Shown one piece after another: positions 63,971 to 64,000 of a stretch of 64,000 nucleotides of DNA (position 1 is the stretch's first letter; each line of letters opens with the position of its first letter). A program made the position numbers and the translations under genes. The DNA comes from Molothrus aeneus. Its lineage: Eukaryota; Chordata; Aves; Passeriformes; Icteridae. The notes beneath the pieces were generated by a model, which was given only the letters and a program-made list of their open reading frames with translations, was not told where the DNA came from and made no database searches. The DNA is taken from positions 31,397,121 to 31,461,120 of the forward strand of contig NC_089649.1 in the NCBI RefSeq assembly GCF_037042795.1, in the 5' to 3' direction.

Positions 63971-64000
63971 GTAGGTTTTTTTGTTTGGTTGGTTTTGGTT
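63971..64000 (+). repeat. T/G-rich block truncated by the window end
   Basis: T runs and GG pairs typical of the blocks at 15538 and 27405. The block continues beyond the window. Confidence 0.6.

Noticed and set aside
1..64000. CRISPR arrays, operons, bacterial or phage genes
   Set aside because: No regularly spaced repeats, ribosome binding sites or dense gene packing; the repeat content is avian.

Overview
The window looks like nuclear DNA from a bird, most likely a passerine. It is AT-rich and CpG-poor, and it has long runs of unique sequence without open reading frames. The interspersed repeats I recognise are avian: CR1 LINE fragments, one tRNA-Ile/CR1-tailed SINE of the TguSINE1 type (known from passerines), and one solo endogenous-retrovirus LTR that I recognise as a passerine repeat. 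I see no bacterial or viral gene organisation, rRNA gene, intact tRNA gene or CRISPR array. I cannot support any protein-coding exon. The open stretches are short, most lack any codon or domain signal, and several lie inside repeats. The window is best described as intergenic sequence or the inside of a very large intron.

Layout. Positions 1 to about 18,100 are unique AT-rich sequence with simple repeats, a perfect 30-bp palindrome at 2465, a T/G-rich block at 15538 and a perfect 48-bp palindrome at 14477. A SINE lies at 18117-18266 on the minus strand. From 18.3 to 36.8 kb the sequence is again mostly unique, with two diverged copies of an unrecognised repeat (24075 and 24885), a T/G-rich block at 27405 and a 22-bp tandem duplication at 29157. 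From 36.8 to 53 kb most recognisable mobile elements cluster: two minus-strand CR1 3' ends (36803, 37096), a GC-richer block of unknown origin (about 37860-38345), an old minus-strand CR1 piece (about 44440-44830), a 5'-truncated plus-strand CR1 carrying a broken ORF2 C-terminus (50282-50995), a GC-richer block (51871-52478) and a complete solo LTR with a 6-bp target duplication (52485-52869). From 53 kb to the end the sequence is unique AT-rich DNA with regulatory-looking palindromes and ends inside another T/G-rich block.

The most plausible functional content is cis-regulatory. Four short segments (about 41124-41177, 42727-42806, 49298-49446 and 57371-57402) hold dense, near-consensus transcription-factor motifs, often as palindromes. 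They are candidates only: conservation is the deciding test and cannot be done here. I found no new gene system. The best leads are the perfect 48-bp palindrome, the motif-dense segments and the unassigned 24-25 kb repeat pair.
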